This document shows, piece by piece, positions 1 to 8,030 of a stretch of DNA of 64,000 bases. The position numbers and the translations under genes are program-made. This DNA comes from Flavobacterium sp. (GTDB lineage Bacteria > Bacteroidota > Bacteroidia > Flavobacteriales > Flavobacteriaceae). The stretch spans positions 62,001 to 126,000 of the forward strand of contig JAIXSK010000014.1 of assembly GCA_027484725.1 (NCBI GenBank), read 5' to 3'. The notes under the pieces are model-generated. The model searched no databases. It had not been told where the DNA came from and worked only from the letters and a program-made list of their open reading frames with translations. The first letter of the stretch is position 1. Each line of letters starts with the position of its first letter.

Positions 1-380
1 CTCATTTTGGAATTGGAACAGCCAACTCTATTGACAAAATTGTTGTTAAATGGCCATCAGGGGTTGAAGACACCATTGAAAATCCTTCCATTAACACAGC
101 CACCAAAGTAACCGAAGGATCAACTTTGGCCGTAAATCAATTTACACAAGCCGGATTTGAAACCTACCCGGTTCCTGCCCAGCAAGTTTTGAATATCAAA
201 GCGCTCAATTCTTCAGAAATCAAATCTGCAAAAGTATTTGATTTAAACGGACGTTTATTGATGCAATCACCTATGAGCAACAACAGCATTAATGTAGAGA
301 AATTGTCAACCGGTGCTTATTTGTTGTTGGTTCAAGATGCGCAAGGCAAAGAACACTTACAAAAATTCATTAAAGCGTAA
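1..380 (+). CDS. C-terminal end of a T9SS-secreted protein with ASPIC/UnbV-type domain (5' partial)
   Basis: The open frame enters from the left edge (reading from base 3) and ends at TAA 378-380, so only about 125 C-terminal residues are visible. The first residues (HFGIGTA, then IVVKWPSG) match the closing strand of an ASPIC/UnbV domain, which in this phylum usually follows FG-GAP/VCBS beta-propeller repeats in large extracellular proteins. The last ~80 residues are a type A T9SS sorting domain: a YPVPAQQ start, a DLNGRLL strand, a STGAYLLLV strand and the end KFIKA. Known for the family: export across the outer membrane by the T9SS followed by cleavage of this tail. The propeller part is inferred, not seen. 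A terminator follows directly. Confidence 0.85.
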   Translation, partial: HFGIGTANSIDKIVVKWPSGVEDTIENPSINTATKVTEGSTLAVNQFTQAGFETYPVPAQQVLNIKALNSSEIKSAKVFDLNGRLLMQSPMSNNSINVEKLSTGAYLLLVQDAQGKEHLQKFIKA

Positions 381-388
381 ATATTATT

Positions 389-420
389 ATCAGGTCAGAT
401 TTTTTTGGCCTGATTTTTTT
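389..420 (+). terminator. Rho-independent terminator after the T9SS gene
   Basis: ATCAGGTC and GGCCTGAT pair across a T-rich loop and are followed by seven T. It sits 9 bases after the stop codon and separates this gene from the cytochrome gene. Confidence 0.8.
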
Positions 421-429
421 CAAAAAGCT

Positions 430-1563
430 ATGAAAAGATATTATTTATTATTCGCTGCTGTAGCCCTTTTAATTTTGGGAACCTATGCTTGTTCTCAAGA
501 CGACAGCTCTGATTACACAGAGGTCAATGCCAAAGCTACCAACCCCATTGGCAGCCCTGTGAAAATTGATTTAAGTTTGGTGCCTTATCCCAAATTGTCT
601 GACTACCAACTTTTTGTGGGTCCGCTAAAAAACCACAAGCCCAATTATATGGTAATTCCATACAAACCGGCCAGTGCTTTGTTTACTGATTACGCTCACA
701 AAAAAAGGTTCATTTGGTTGCCGCGCGGCACAAAAGCTTCATACAATGGAGATGACAATGTATTGGAATTTCCGGTTGGTACGGTTATATCAAAAACGTT
801 TTACTATGACCATGTCCAACCCAATGATGTAACCAAACTTATTGAAACTCGTTTGTTGGTCCGAAAAGCGGACGGTTGGAAACTCTATGATTATATCTGG
901 AACGAAGAACAAACTGAGGCTTACTTAGACGTCAATCAAAATGGTTATTTTGTTCCGATTACATGGACTGAAAATGGACAGACCAGAAGTATTACTTATA
1001 AAATTCCCTCACAAACAGAATGTGTGACTTGTCATAAAATCAATCCTTTACAAATAGAAGGAGGCGAACGCAATACGCCCATCGGGCCAAAACCGCAAAA
1101 CCTCAACACTATGTATAATTATGGTAATGCCACCCGGAATCAGTTACAGTATTGGAAAAATTTAGGTTACATCAACAACACATTGCCGGCCTTATCGTCA
1201 ATTCATTCTGCCATTGATTGGGAAGATACTTCTAAACCTTTAGAACTCAGAGCACGCTCATATATTGACATCAATTGTGCACACTGTCATAGAACCGGCG
1301 GCCATTGCGCATATGTACCGCAACGTTTTGACTTTGCCAACAATGACTTGTACACTTTTGGCGTTTGCTTACCGCCTTTGTTTTCAATTCCAAATCAACC
1401 TTATGTCATCAACGGACGTGACCCTGATCATTCTGAAATTATATACAGAATGAGCACCAACGCCGCCGCAGAAATGATGCCTATGATTGGTCGAAGCATC
1501 GTTCATGAAGAAGGAGTTCAACTCATGCGAGATTATATTAACTCGCTTCAGGGTTGTCATTAA
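430..1563 (+). CDS. Diheme c-type cytochrome lipoprotein (SO2930/HNE_0200-like family)
   Basis: A 377-residue protein. The start is ATG 430; the longer frame from 313 would run back into the previous gene and the terminator. The N-terminus is a lipoprotein signal (hydrophobic run, then LGTYAC), so the mature protein is probably lipid-anchored from Cys 20 on. Two heme-binding motifs are visible, CVTCH at residues 198-202 and CAHCH at 283-287, each with the His needed for covalent c-type heme. Length and spacing fit the SO2930-type diheme cytochrome family of unknown electron partner. The N-terminal ~190 residues have no motif I recognise. No oxidoreductase partner is adjacent; the neighbour is a T9SS protein separated by a terminator, so it is probably transcribed alone. 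Confidence 0.85.
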   Translation: MKRYYLLFAAVALLILGTYACSQDDSSDYTEVNAKATNPIGSPVKIDLSLVPYPKLSDYQLFVGPLKNHKPNYMVIPYKPASALFTDYAHKKRFIWLPRGTKASYNGDDNVLEFPVGTVISKTFYYDHVQPNDVTKLIETRLLVRKADGWKLYDYIWNEEQTEAYLDVNQNGYFVPITWTENGQTRSITYKIPSQTECVTCHKINPLQIEGGERNTPIGPKPQNLNTMYNYGNATRNQLQYWKNLGYINNTLPALSSIHSAIDWEDTSKPLELRARSYIDINCAHCHRTGGHCAYVPQRFDFANNDLYTFGVCLPPLFSIPNQPYVINGRDPDHSEIIYRMSTNAAAEMMPMIGRSIVHEEGVQLMRDYINSLQGCH

Positions 1564-1570
1564 AATCATT

Positions 1571-1602
1571 AAAAAGCCTGTTTCTTTGAACAGGCTTTTT
1601 TT
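1571..1602. terminator. Bidirectional terminator between convergent genes
   Basis: AAAAAGCCTG / CAGGCTTTTT form a 10-bp perfect stem with a 10-nt loop. A-tracts and T-tracts on both sides allow it to serve the cytochrome gene (+) and the OB-fold gene (-). Confidence 0.85.
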
Positions 1603-1606
1603 ATAC

Positions 1607-2005
1607 TTATTTTTTAACGATGGTAACTTGATCTATTTGATATTCTTGCATCAAATCATCATATCCAACAAAACGCCCTTTAAAAGTTACTTTTTGCTTT
1701 TCTTTTATATCTTTTGGCAAAAGCGAATCTTTAAAAATCACAACGGTTTTTTGGTCAACATCTGCAGAATGTGTTTGAGGAATCAACCGACTGATGGTAC
1801 CTGTATATTCAATCGTTTTGTCAGCATACTTGAGATTGGCCAACGAATCATTGTTTTTAAAATCTGTGTCTAACTGATTTTCTGTCAACACAAAAGAAGC
1901 TTCTTCAGAAGCAATGTCACGAGCAGGCTGGTTCAAATAAAAATATATCCCTGCAGCACCAATAACGAGAACTGCTAAAGCAATGCTCCATTTTTTCTTT
2001 TTCAT
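1607..2005 (-). CDS. Membrane-anchored OB-fold protein (tRNA_anti-like)
   Basis: A 132-residue protein. A single N-terminal hydrophobic segment (about residues 7-24) follows a KKKK start, suggesting a signal anchor or uncleaved signal. The rest reads as a small beta-barrel OB fold of the tRNA_anti-like type: YTGTISRL, then VVIFKDS, then VTFKGRFVGYD. Known proteins of this family are widespread in Bacteroidetes and have no settled function; nucleic-acid binding should not be assumed for an exported copy. It lies 29 nt downstream of the potassium channel gene on the same strand, with no terminator between, so the two are probably co-transcribed. Confidence 0.75.
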   Translation of the reverse strand: MKKKKWSIALAVLVIGAAGIYFYLNQPARDIASEEASFVLTENQLDTDFKNNDSLANLKYADKTIEYTGTISRLIPQTHSADVDQKTVVIFKDSLLPKDIKEKQKVTFKGRFVGYDDLMQEYQIDQVTIVKK

Positions 2006-2034
2006 AGTTTGTTTAGTTTGTTTAGTTGTTTGTT

Positions 2035-2997
2035 TTATAAAGTTATTTGATTAAAACTATTGAGTTTATCCAGATACAGTACGGTTCTGCTGTCATCTTC
2101 GCTATCTGAATACATCATTTCAAATTTGGCTCCGTACACAATCTCATCAAAAGTATAAGAAGTGCTACAAGAAACCACCGTACTGTACATATCATCAAAA
2201 GCTTTAACATATACGATGAGTTCACCGTCTATAGATTTGAAATCATCAGAGGTAAATCCGAACAACGGACTGTTTTCAGAAATTGGATGTACCAAAGTCC
2301 AACTCAAAGTCAGTGAATTGACTTCTGAAAGTTCTAAATCTAAAGAATAAAATTTATTAACCATCTGGCCATTTTCTTCAATGATCATCCCTAAAGTTAT
2401 CTTGGCTTGAGCATCGGTGAGTTGGGTATTTTTATGTGGAACCATGCGCAGCATCAATGCTTTTTGATGGTTTCTGTAAGGCGATATGAGTGCATTGTGC
2501 GAAAATTTCAAATAAGCTCTGGGTCTACTGAATCTTCCAAAAAACAAACCCGTTGCAATGGCAAAACTCAGCAAACCCACCAAGGCTTCAGTAGCAGCAA
2601 CCGCGCTGGTTAAAAAACCGTTCGGGCTGATGTGACCATAACCAACCGTAGTAAAAGTTTGCGCGCTAAAAAAATAAGCTTTGCCAAATTTGACCCATTC
2701 GGGGCCATGAGCGTCAATTCCATCCAGATATTGAACACCGATTAAATAATAAACGGAGGCAAAAATAAAATTTACGACGGTGTAAAAAACGAACAAAACC
2801 GTTATAAATTTCAGTCGAGGCATCTTGAGCATCGTGTGGTACCAACTGATTCTGTCAAACCAAGTCAAGCCGCGTTTTTGAATATTCGGAGAGCCGTCTT
2901 TATTGATGAAACGACCCCCGTAGCTGGACGCGCTGGTTCCAAAACCGGTATTGAAATCAGCCTTGGCTTTGGAATTGATTTTTTTGAGTAGATCCAT
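2035..2997 (-). CDS. Inward-rectifier-type potassium channel (KirBac-like)
   Basis: A 320-residue protein. It has a slide-helix region near WFDRISWYHTML (46-57), TM1 at about 64-86, a pore helix, the selectivity filter TTVGYG at residues 116-121, and TM2 at about 128-150. The remaining 170 residues form the beta-sandwich cytoplasmic IRK domain, with ALMLRMVPH and LTLSWTLVHPI strands. This order and length match prokaryotic Kir channels, which conduct K+ as tetramers and are gated by lipids and cytoplasmic domain movement. The GYG filter is intact, so a working K+ pore is expected. A weak minus-strand -7 element (TATTTTTG, 3045-3052) lies 48 nt upstream. The OB-fold gene follows it. Confidence 0.93.
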   Translation of the reverse strand: MDLLKKINSKAKADFNTGFGTSASSYGGRFINKDGSPNIQKRGLTWFDRISWYHTMLKMPRLKFITVLFVFYTVVNFIFASVYYLIGVQYLDGIDAHGPEWVKFGKAYFFSAQTFTTVGYGHISPNGFLTSAVAATEALVGLLSFAIATGLFFGRFSRPRAYLKFSHNALISPYRNHQKALMLRMVPHKNTQLTDAQAKITLGMIIEENGQMVNKFYSLDLELSEVNSLTLSWTLVHPISENSPLFGFTSDDFKSIDGELIVYVKAFDDMYSTVVSCSTSYTFDEIVYGAKFEMMYSDSEDDSRTVLYLDKLNSFNQITL

Positions 2998-3154
2998 ACA
3001 ATTGCTCGTGTAACATCAACCGCAATAAAGCAATTGAACAAAAGCAAAAATATACTTTTTCAAGTTCAAACATTGTTAAATAAAAATTTGAAAATATATC
3101 ATTGAATTTCAAATATGTATAAAATTGTTTTGTTTATTTTTAATAAAAAAAGCT

Positions 3155-5299
3155 ATGAAACAAAAACTGTTTTTCCAATTGATACTCTTATCGAGTATCT
3201 GTCTTGCTATTCCTAAAGCAAGCGCCACGAGTCCGGCCATCGGAGTTACTCTAGCTCGAATTGGCCCTTATTACATGTGGCCAAATTTAGAAGTCAAAAT
3301 CAAGAATATTGGAGATGAACCTCTGACAAATATTTACGCGACAGAAAACCCGAATGCTCCGTCTGAAGGGACATATACATTCTTTAACAACATTCCAATA
3401 CTGCAACCCGGAGAAGTTTATACGGTCGCGATAAGCAAAGACAACCCATCTTGTTACGATTCAAGCCAAATCATGATACATGCCACAACCATTGGGAATA
3501 TTGAAATTACCGACTTATCTGCTGACCCCTTCGCTTATGGAAGTGATGGTCTACCCGGCTCCTATTATAACGATGGCTGGACATATTACCAAGCTGAGGA
3601 ACCTCTCTACAGTGGTCAGGAAGGGAATTATTCAGATTTAAACAACAATGGCTTGATAGATGTGGGTGATGTTGTTAACTACACCTATACATTTAATAAT
3701 TTTGACTTTAACTTTTTTGGATGCCAACTCATTGATAACAATGCGATTGTTGAGAATCCTATATTTGATTTAGTAGACAATTACAGTACAACAGGAATTC
3801 ATTATCTAACTCAAGAGGACGTTGATTTGGGATATGTTTATAATACCTCATATTTGATTGCGCCAAACACATGTTCGCAAATTTTTTATTTGAATGACGC
3901 ATCTTATTGCAGCGGTTGTCCCAATCCTAGTGGCGCCAACATCATTACCAAACTAACTTCTTTATTGCCTAATAAAATTTCGGGAAGCGTTAAATTCAAT
4001 ACGAATAACGATTGTGCCACTGCACTCAATTTTCAAAATAGACGCGTCAGCACGACCGATGGCAGCAACAATTATATCAGTTTTACCAATGCCAACGGAA
4101 ATTACGAAATCCTGATTCCCAACAGCGGAAATTATACAACATCTGCTTTAAATGGTTTGGGCAGTGGTTTTTCATCTACGCCAACATCAGTGGCAACTGT
4201 GAGTTCAGGCGAAAACGTCAATTACAGCAACATTAATTTCTGTATTGCATCGGCTAATAATCAAACTGATTTACTCGTGCATTTATTCAATGTAAACCAA
4301 GCCATTCCGGGCTTTGCAGCCACTTACCGATTGTATTACGAAAACAAAGGCACGACTGTTTTAAACGGAACCCTTACGTTGCATTACAACAGCAGCATAC
4401 TGGCTTCATTAAATGCGAATCCGGCTTTTGTAAGCGATGTCAACGATGATTTGACTTGGAATTTTACCAACTTGCTTCCGTTTGAAAGACGCTATGTTGA
4501 TGTGCAAGCAATGGTGCTGCCACCGCCGGCTGTGAGTTCGGGTATGATTAATACATTAACACTTACCGGAACTCCATCTGATGTCAACCCTGCTGACAAT
4601 ACATTTGTTTTGAATCAAACTGTATTCAGTTCTTTTGATCCGAATGACAAAACGGTTCTTGAAGGCGAAAGCATTACCGCAAATCAGGCTGCTAACTATT
4701 TGCACTACGTAACTCGTTTTCAAAATACCGGAACGGCCAATGCAACAACGGTCGTCATTAAAGAGACACTTGATTCAGACTTAGATTGGAGCACTTTTGA
4801 ACCTATAGATGCCAGCCATGTTTGCAACATACAAATTCGAAACGGAAATGAATTGACTTATACTTTCTCCAACATTGGTTTGCCCTATGAATCGGCCAAT
4901 GAGCCCGCAAGTCACGGTTGGATGACCTACAGAATAAAACCCAAAAGCAATTTTTCTATTGGTGATGTGGCTAGTTCAAGTTCTGATATTTATTTTGATT
5001 TTAATCCGGCTGTCATGACCAACAGTGTCCATACGTCTATCAGTCCGCTGTCAACTACCACCGCTATGAAAGATTATTTTAGTGTTTTGCCCAATCCGGC
5101 CCAGCAATTTATCGTCATCAACAACAAAGAAAATTTGACTACCGAATATCAAATATCATCTACCAACGGGCAAACGCTACTCAGCGGTTTTACAAATACT
5201 TCTGAAAAAATTGACCTAAGCAATCTCTCAAAAGGATTTTACTTAATCGCTTTAAAAACCCATCAAGGCACGAACACCCAAAAACTCATCAAAAATTAA
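3155..5299 (+). CDS. T9SS-secreted surface protein with DUF7619-type domain
   Basis: A 714-residue protein from ATG 3155; the frame is open from 3125 but MKQKLFFQLILL is a normal signal peptide, ending near ASA (about residue 25). The order is: an N-terminal repeat-like region, a carboxypeptidase-regulatory-like fold (GSVKFNTNNDC), a DUF11-like bacterial beta-sandwich, and then a SFDPNDKTV-to-FDFNPAVMTNS segment. That segment is the hallmark of the DUF7619 domain found beside T9SS tails. The last ~75 residues are a type A sorting domain (VLPNPAQQF, LSKGFYLIAL, QKLIKN). Expected location is the cell surface or medium. No enzymatic motif is visible, so an adhesin or structural role is only a guess. 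Confidence 0.85.
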   Translation: MKQKLFFQLILLSSICLAIPKASATSPAIGVTLARIGPYYMWPNLEVKIKNIGDEPLTNIYATENPNAPSEGTYTFFNNIPILQPGEVYTVAISKDNPSCYDSSQIMIHATTIGNIEITDLSADPFAYGSDGLPGSYYNDGWTYYQAEEPLYSGQEGNYSDLNNNGLIDVGDVVNYTYTFNNFDFNFFGCQLIDNNAIVENPIFDLVDNYSTTGIHYLTQEDVDLGYVYNTSYLIAPNTCSQIFYLNDASYCSGCPNPSGANIITKLTSLLPNKISGSVKFNTNNDCATALNFQNRRVSTTDGSNNYISFTNANGNYEILIPNSGNYTTSALNGLGSGFSSTPTSVATVSSGENVNYSNINFCIASANNQTDLLVHLFNVNQAIPGFAATYRLYYENKGTTVLNGTLTLHYNSSILASLNANPAFVSDVNDDLTWNFTNLLPFERRYVDVQAMVLPPPAVSSGMINTLTLTGTPSDVNPADNTFVLNQTVFSSFDPNDKTVLEGESITANQAANYLHYVTRFQNTGTANATTVVIKETLDSDLDWSTFEPIDASHVCNIQIRNGNELTYTFSNIGLPYESANEPASHGWMTYRIKPKSNFSIGDVASSSSDIYFDFNPAVMTNSVHTSISPLSTTTAMKDYFSVLPNPAQQFIVINNKENLTTEYQISSTNGQTLLSGFTNTSEKIDLSNLSKGFYLIALKTHQGTNTQKLIKN

Positions 5300-5304
5300 A
5301 ATAC

Positions 5305-5332
5305 CAACCCAGTCTGGAAAGATTGGGTTTTT
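5305..5332 (+). terminator. Likely terminator after the DUF7619 protein gene
   Basis: AACCCA at 5306-5311 pairs with TGGGTT at 5324-5329, followed by a short T run. The stem is weak (6 bp, 12-nt loop). Confidence 0.6.
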
Positions 5333-5393
5333 GTTGGCTTGATTTTCAGCATAAAACCGCTCACCCAAAAAGCTAATTCACTAAATTTGACGG

Positions 5394-5888
5394 ATGAATT
5401 TTATTTTTCAGGATTTTGTGAAAGGATTTTTGGCTTTGCTGTTGGGGCTCAATTGTTTGGGCTGCGGTTCATCGGCGATAAAATCAAGTTCATCAGAGCC
5501 AAAAACATCAAAATCTGCTGAAAGCAAAATAGTATTTGTTAGTTTTTTGATCAGCAAACAACCTGAAAAAAGCAGTAAAATAGAGTTACTATCTGTTACC
5601 GAAAGCAACGGAAAACTCAAAAAAAATACACAAACAAATGTTTCATCAAATGATTATTTGACCCTTGAAATCACAAGTAATCAATCAGCCAAACAGATTT
5701 TTAAAATAGAACATCCGCTGTATAAAACTGTTGAATATGTCAATGACCAACATCAGTTAACAAGCCAATATGTTGAGACTGATCAGGCTGATTTTTTTAT
5801 CCGTTTTGAAAAAACCGGCCCAGTACAAATCAAAGTTTCTGAAACCCGAAACAAACAAAAAACAGAATTAAAAACCTTTAAAATATAA
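5394..5888 (+). CDS. Small lipoprotein of unknown function
   Basis: A 164-residue protein. A hydrophobic stretch leads to the lipobox LGC, which predicts signal peptidase II processing and lipid attachment at Cys 24. The mature protein begins with a Ser/Lys-rich linker and then reads as mostly beta strand (KIVFVSFLIS, YLTLEITSN, ADFFIRFEKT, VQIKVSET). I do not recognise the family. Its stop is 3 nt from the GTG of the M64 peptidase gene, so the two are almost certainly one transcript and may be translationally coupled; a role alongside the peptidase is inferred from that alone. Confidence 0.75.
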   Translation: MNFIFQDFVKGFLALLLGLNCLGCGSSAIKSSSSEPKTSKSAESKIVFVSFLISKQPEKSSKIELLSVTESNGKLKKNTQTNVSSNDYLTLEITSNQSAKQIFKIEHPLYKTVEYVNDQHQLTSQYVETDQADFFIRFEKTGPVQIKVSETRNKQKTELKTFKI

Positions 5889-5891
5889 GTT

Positions 5892-7295
5892 GTGAAAAAC
5901 TGCTATTGCTTACTGATTTTATTGTTTTCCATTTCATTGCAAGCGCAAACTTTTGAAGTGGTTCCGATTCTTGACAACGGAAATCCCGATAAACATCTCA
6001 ACATTGTGATTATGGGCGATGGTTACCTTGAAACGGAACAAGATAATTTTCTGGCTACTGCGCAAGAAATCAGCAATTATCTGTTCTCTATTTCTCCTTG
6101 GAATGAATACAAAAATTATTTTAATGTATTTGCCATCAAGGTAATATCTACCCAAAGCGGCGTCAAACACGCCAATACAGCCAGTGATTGCAGCAGTTAT
6201 TTTACTGAAGTTTCTAATCCGACCAATTATTTCGGAACCAAGTTCGACGGTTTTGGAATTCATCGATTGACGGTTGTTACCAGCAATGTAAAAGTGGCCA
6301 ATGTGTTGTCGGCCAATTTTCCGAATTATGACTTGGTTTTTATTGTCGGCAATTCAAACCAATACGGCGGCAGTGGCGGATCATATGCTGTTTTTACGGC
6401 TGATGAAGCTTCGAGTGAAATTGCGGCGCATGAAATTGGTCACACCTTTGCTCGTTTGGCCGATGAATATTACGCCGGTGATCAATATTTTCAAGAAAAA
6501 ATCAACATGACCCAACAAACCGACCCTAATTTGGTTAAATGGAAAAACTGGCTAACCGAAGAAACCAACATTGGCATTGAGCCTTACTGCTGCGGCGGAA
6601 ACTCGGCTTTGTGGTTCAAACCGGTGAGCGGTCAATGCAAAATGGAGCAACTCAATTTGCCTTATTGTGCTGTGTGTAAAGAAGGCATTGTGGAACGCAT
6701 TCATACTTTGGTTAATCCGATTGAAACCTATACACCCGACAATACAACCGTTTTAAATGTAAATTCAGACGCTCTTGAGTTTGCGCTGACTTCATTGATC
6801 CGACCGATTCCGAATACGTTAGAAGTTCAATGGCAACTTGACGGTACATTGGTCACAAATACTGAAAATTATACGCTGAATCCGGCAACCCTTTCTGAGG
6901 GCAACCACATTTTGAGTGTTGGAGTAACCGATAACACAGCTATGGTTAGAACTGACAACCACGCTACGGTGCACATCAATACTGTAACTTGGAATTTACT
7001 CAAATCAAATTTGGGCCTACAATCAGAAGTGCATGAAAATTCAATAGCGCTTAAGATGTATCCCAATCCGGTGGGCGAAGTATTGAACTTTAATTTAGAT
7101 TTACAAACAGCAGCAAAAATTTCTATGGATATAACCGATGCCAACGGAAAAATCGTTCGTCAAATTTCAGAACGAATGGCCAAGGCCGGTGTTTCTGACA
7201 TTTCTATCAATATGAATGATTTGACCGCTGGTGTTTACATTGCTGTTTTGAAGCTGGACGGCGCTTCGTATCCACAAAAATTTGTAAAAAAATAA
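5892..7295 (+). CDS. T9SS-secreted M64-family (IgA peptidase-like) metallopeptidase
   Basis: A 467-residue protein with a GTG start, chosen because it opens directly on a signal peptide (CYCLLILLFSISLQAQ). The zinc site is HEIGHTFARLADEY at residues 180-193: HExxH plus the downstream DEY that is usual in M64 peptidases. CCGG and PYCAVC motifs around residues 235-260 could form disulfides. An Ig-like segment follows, and the last ~85 residues are a type A T9SS sorting domain (MYPNPVGE, GVYIAVLKL, KFVKK). The predicted role is an extracellular zinc protease; the family name comes from IgA peptidase, but most members have no tested substrate. It follows the lipoprotein gene by 3 nt. Its stop abuts the stop of the convergent DUF1275 gene with no terminator between. 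Confidence 0.9.
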   Translation: MKNCYCLLILLFSISLQAQTFEVVPILDNGNPDKHLNIVIMGDGYLETEQDNFLATAQEISNYLFSISPWNEYKNYFNVFAIKVISTQSGVKHANTASDCSSYFTEVSNPTNYFGTKFDGFGIHRLTVVTSNVKVANVLSANFPNYDLVFIVGNSNQYGGSGGSYAVFTADEASSEIAAHEIGHTFARLADEYYAGDQYFQEKINMTQQTDPNLVKWKNWLTEETNIGIEPYCCGGNSALWFKPVSGQCKMEQLNLPYCAVCKEGIVERIHTLVNPIETYTPDNTTVLNVNSDALEFALTSLIRPIPNTLEVQWQLDGTLVTNTENYTLNPATLSEGNHILSVGVTDNTAMVRTDNHATVHINTVTWNLLKSNLGLQSEVHENSIALKMYPNPVGEVLNFNLDLQTAAKISMDITDANGKIVRQISERMAKAGVSDISINMNDLTAGVYIAVLKLDGASYPQKFVKK

Positions 7296-8018
7296 CTAGG
7301 CCCTCTTTTTACGACGAAAACGCAACCAGCGATATTTTAAAAAGTCATACACAATAGTGCTGATGAGCACTACGGCAGCCATAGCCAAAACTTTGAGCCC
7401 GATGCGGTTGTAGAAAATACCACCGGTAATTCCGCCCAAAAAGAAAAAACTGATGATCGTGAGCCGAAGCTTGACAGATGAAATTAATTGTTTCTGCTGC
7501 TCGGGTAATTTGTAAAAAATAAGCTGAGAAAGTTCAATGCCTAAATCAGTGAACAAACCCGTAAGATGCGTGGTGCGTACGGTTGCTTTAGAAATTTTGG
7601 TGACCAGGGCATTTTGCAATCCCATCGAAAACAGTAAAGCAAACGCCAATATATTGGGATTATCTTGGGTGATTTGAGTCCCGACAACAGCCAAAACAAA
7701 CAAGATAAAGCTCTCTAAAAAAACCGGAATCTGATAACTGATTTTAGAATGCTTTCGCGAGGCAACTTCAATGAGTAAGTTTGAAGTAAATGAGCCCAGA
7801 AAAAAGAAAAAGATGTACAGAAAATACACCAAACCATTCCACCACGCAAGTTTAAAAACCTCGTCAATTAAATAGGCAAAATGTCCGGTGATGTTGGTGG
7901 TGAGTTTCTGAACCGCCAAAAATCCGGCTACATTAACCAGCCCCGCCACAAAAGACAACAACGAGGCTATGCCCAAATTGTGCTTGAAGTTGCGCGTTTT
8001 TCCTTCGTGGCGAAACAT
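7296..8018 (-). CDS. YoaK/DUF1275-family membrane protein
   Basis: A 240-residue integral membrane protein with about six hydrophobic segments (for example LLSFVAGLVNVAGFLAV and FLESFILFVLAVVGT). The N-terminal pattern, with GLVNVAGF and then TTNITGH, and the central GLQNALV..TTHLTG, are characteristic of DUF1275 (YoaK). Function is not established for the family; some authors suggest a transporter. The tail is very basic (FRRKKRA), cytoplasm-facing if the usual positive-inside rule holds. It lies 12 nt downstream of carB on the same strand, so it is probably transcribed with it. Confidence 0.85.
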   Translation of the reverse strand: MFRHEGKTRNFKHNLGIASLLSFVAGLVNVAGFLAVQKLTTNITGHFAYLIDEVFKLAWWNGLVYFLYIFFFFLGSFTSNLLIEVASRKHSKISYQIPVFLESFILFVLAVVGTQITQDNPNILAFALLFSMGLQNALVTKISKATVRTTHLTGLFTDLGIELSQLIFYKLPEQQKQLISSVKLRLTIISFFFLGGITGGIFYNRIGLKVLAMAAVVLISTIVYDFLKYRWLRFRRKKRA

Positions 8019-8030
8019 GGTTTTTTAATT

